Origin: Rhodomicrobium sp. R_RK_3
Lineage (GTDB): Bacteria; Pseudomonadota; Alphaproteobacteria; Rhizobiales; Rhodomicrobiaceae
DNA: 64,000 nucleotides
Direction: 5' to 3'
Assembly: GCF_002198715.1 (NCBI RefSeq)
Contig: NZ_MWLK01000018.1
Span: 119,623-183,622 of the forward strand
The translations under genes and the position numbers were made by a program. Below, piece after piece: positions 62,414 to 64,000 of the stretch. Under the pieces are notes generated by a model. That model saw nothing but the letters and a program-made list of their open reading frames with translations, had not been told where the DNA came from and made no database searches. How positions within the stretch are numbered: position 1 is the stretch's first letter; each line of letters opens with the position of its first letter.

Positions 62414-62782
62414 GTCCGAAGCGCCCTGCCTGACGTGCCAGCAGACCCCGGCCGGGTCGATGATGTGCACTTCCCGTCCCCATGGAAAATCCGTCGGCGG
62501 CTTGGTGCGGACGCCCCGGTGCTTGGCGGGCAGATCCAGCGCGTCGATCTCGCGCCAATAGAGATCGAGGTCGCTAACCTCGAGCGTCAGCATTTGGTTC
62601 GACTGCCATTCCGGCACATCGATCGCCTGCAGCATGAAAAACGCCTCGCCGAACCTCAGCCCGGCCAGGCCCTCATGCCTCCAAGCCGTCTCGAAACCCA
62701 GATCGGCGAAGAAGGCCAGCGCGGCATCGAAATCCGGCCCGGACGGGACGAATGGGTAGAGCGCCTGACCACGCGCCTTCAT
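62408..62782 (-). CDS. VOC family protein (glyoxalase/dioxygenase superfamily)
   Basis: 124 residues. YPFVPSGPDFDAALAFFADLGFETAWRHEGLAGLRFGEAFFMLQAIDVPEW is a single betaalphabetabetabeta unit, and VHIIDPAGVCWHVRQ completes the second. Metal ligands are not clearly conserved, so enzymatic activity is uncertain. Unrelated by sequence to the frameshifted VOC gene at 31.3 kb. ATG 62782. Confidence 0.85.
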   Translation of the reverse strand: MKARGQALYPFVPSGPDFDAALAFFADLGFETAWRHEGLAGLRFGEAFFMLQAIDVPEWQSNQMLTLEVSDLDLYWREIDALDLPAKHRGVRTKPPTDFPWGREVHIIDPAGVCWHVRQGASDG

Positions 62783-62866
62783 GATGCACCTCGCCGCTGC
62801 CGGTTGTTGCTCGGTCCACTATGAAGCCCGCGCGCCGCGCGTCAACGGCCCCTGGGGGAAACGCAA

Positions 62867-62894
62867 AGCGGGACCGCGTCGAGACGGTCCCGCT
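62867..62894 (-). terminator. intrinsic terminator downstream of the TonB receptor
   Basis: AGCGGGACCG and CGGTCCCGCT pair over ten bases around an eight-base loop. On the minus strand TTGCGTTT follows, about 70 bases after the receptor's stop codon. Confidence 0.65.
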
Positions 62895-62966
62895 CCGCAA
62901 TCGGGGGCAATCCGGTTTTGGGGGCCGGACCGCCCCGATTCCGCGTTTAGGCGGTAGCGCCAGGGC

Positions 62967-64000
62967 TCACCATTTATGCGTCCAGGCAAGGGCGGCCTTG
63001 AAGTTGATGCCCTCTTCGTAGACGTCGGCTGCGATCAGTTCATATGCCTCGTCGGTGATGTTATCGATGCCGAGGTCGAGCCGGAATCCCTTGAAGGGGC
63101 CGTCTTCGGGTTCGATCACCGCGTAGAGATCGACCAGATTATAGGCCGCGCGCGGGCCCTCCGGGGCGTCGAGGGCGCTGGTTGGCGGGTTGAACTTGGT
63201 GAACTCGTCGGCAAAGGTCACCCGCATGCCGAAGCGCGAATACCACTCCGGCACCTTGACGCCGCCATCGACGACGAACTTGTCGGGCTGCAGAACGCCG
63301 AGATAGTTGCCGTTGGTCTTGTCCGTGCCGTCGATATGGGAGAAGGATGCGCCCGCGTACCAGCGCGCGGTATCGTATTTCGCTCCGATCTCGAACCCGT
63401 CCAGCTCGGCGTCCTTGTTGTTGAACTGGCTGGAGCAACGGTCTTGGTTCTGGCCCGGGCCCGGGAAGCATCCGGACGTATCGACGTCGAGGTCGATGAA
63501 GTTTTTGGCGTCGGTGCTCCAGTAGGATCCCTTGATGGTCAGGCGATCATCGCTTTGAACCACATCCTTGAAGTCGAACCCGACACCGCCTTCCGTGGTC
63601 ACGCCTTCCTGCGGCTTCAGGAATGGATTCTCCTTGAAGATATTTGCCAGCGGCCCGAACGGGCTGGTCGAAAACCGGAAATGCGTGCCCTGTGCGTAAA
63701 GCTCGGTATACGAGGGGGCGCGGAAGGCTTCGCCGTAATTGCCGAACAACAGAAGCCAGGGCACCGGCTTATAGGCCACGCCGAGCTTCTTTGAGATCGC
63801 GTTATCTTCGAAATCCTCGTAGCCCTGCGTATCCTTGTAGGCGTTTTCGAAGCCGTCGAAGCGGACGCCTGGGATGATGCTCAGCTCACCGGGCAGGCTC
63901 ATCGGCTGATCGATCTTGAACTCCGCCTGCGTGAAGACGCCATAATAGGTGGCGTCGGCATTGGGAACATTCTTCGGCTGCGGACCGCCATTAGAGAGAA
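62967..64000 (-). CDS. TonB-dependent receptor, C-terminal part (window edge)
   Basis: About 344 residues of the beta-barrel are visible; the frame is open to base 64000 and the N-terminal plug, TonB box and signal peptide are outside the window. Barrel motifs include SIIPGVRFDGFENAY, FGNYGEAFRAPSYTELYAQG, GGVGFDFKDV and the terminal aromatic residue in AALAWTHKW, the outer-membrane insertion signal. The pattern is closest to the hemoglobin/transferrin/lactoferrin (heme) receptor group, so heme or a related iron source is a plausible ligand, not proven. Confidence 0.88.
   Translation of the reverse strand, partial: LSNGGPQPKNVPNADATYYGVFTQAEFKIDQPMSLPGELSIIPGVRFDGFENAYKDTQGYEDFEDNAISKKLGVAYKPVPWLLLFGNYGEAFRAPSYTELYAQGTHFRFSTSPFGPLANIFKENPFLKPQEGVTTEGGVGFDFKDVVQSDDRLTIKGSYWSTDAKNFIDLDVDTSGCFPGPGQNQDRCSSQFNNKDAELDGFEIGAKYDTARWYAGASFSHIDGTDKTNGNYLGVLQPDKFVVDGGVKVPEWYSRFGMRVTFADEFTKFNPPTSALDAPEGPRAAYNLVDLYAVIEPEDGPFKGFRLDLGIDNITDEAYELIAADVYEEGINFKAALAWTHKW

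Overview
High-GC chromosomal DNA dominated by housekeeping genes in arrangements typical of Alphaproteobacteria: hisC-tyrC-chaC, metX-metW, lnt/XRE/metK/trmB, rimP-nusA-ylxR-infB-rbfA-truB-rpsO-pnp, the full str-S10-spc-alpha ribosomal block, and a degP-like/rarA ... crcB-rluC-HAD-atp12 cluster. ATP12, MetW, the coupled hisC/tyrC pair and many GTG/TTG starts fit an alphaproteobacterium. LpxL, Lnt and a TonB-dependent receptor show a Gram-negative envelope. Genus cannot be told from the window. No rRNA, tRNA, insertion sequence, phage or CRISPR array was seen.

Layout. 1-4.4 kb (+): end of an unidentified gene, an SDR, a histone-deacetylase-fold hydrolase, xseB and dxs. 4.4-5.8 kb (-): two different SET-domain proteins in a lower-GC patch. 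6.1-10 kb (-): TetR regulator with CsaA, then hisC-tyrC-chaC with overlapping stops and starts. 10.2-12 kb (+): metX-metW. 12.1-28.9 kb (-): two small membrane proteins, then (listed against transcription) pnp, rpsO, truB, rbfA, a membrane protein, infB, ylxR, nusA, rimP, trmB, metK, an XRE regulator, lnt and a DUF486 protein. 29-36.1 kb is a mixed accessory region: SDR, alpha/beta hydrolase, a frameshifted VOC gene, LpxL-type acyltransferase, UbiH-type monooxygenase, a secreted trypsin-like protease and a membrane protein.

36.6-55.3 kb (+) is rpsL-rpsG-fusA-tuf-rpsJ through rplQ, complete and in canonical order, with secY and adk before the alpha-operon genes. 55.4-62.4 kb (+): periplasmic Deg-type protease, rarA/mgsA, a REP-type inverted repeat, a Tae4-like amidase with a two-helix membrane protein, then crcB-rluC-HAD-atp12. 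62.4-64 kb (-): a VOC protein and the C-terminal part of a TonB-dependent receptor running off the window.

The genes mostly serve translation (ribosome, EF-G, EF-Tu, IF2, RimP/RbfA/TruB maturation), transcription (RpoA, NusA), RNA decay (PNPase), secretion (SecY), methionine/SAM synthesis (MetX, MetW, MetK), aromatic/histidine synthesis (HisC, TyrC) and envelope building (Lnt, LpxL). The least ordinary items are the Tae4-like amidase pair beside a REP-type repeat, the SET-domain pair, a possible attenuator in the rimP leader, a membrane protein inside the infB-rbfA run, and hairpins that embed stop codons.
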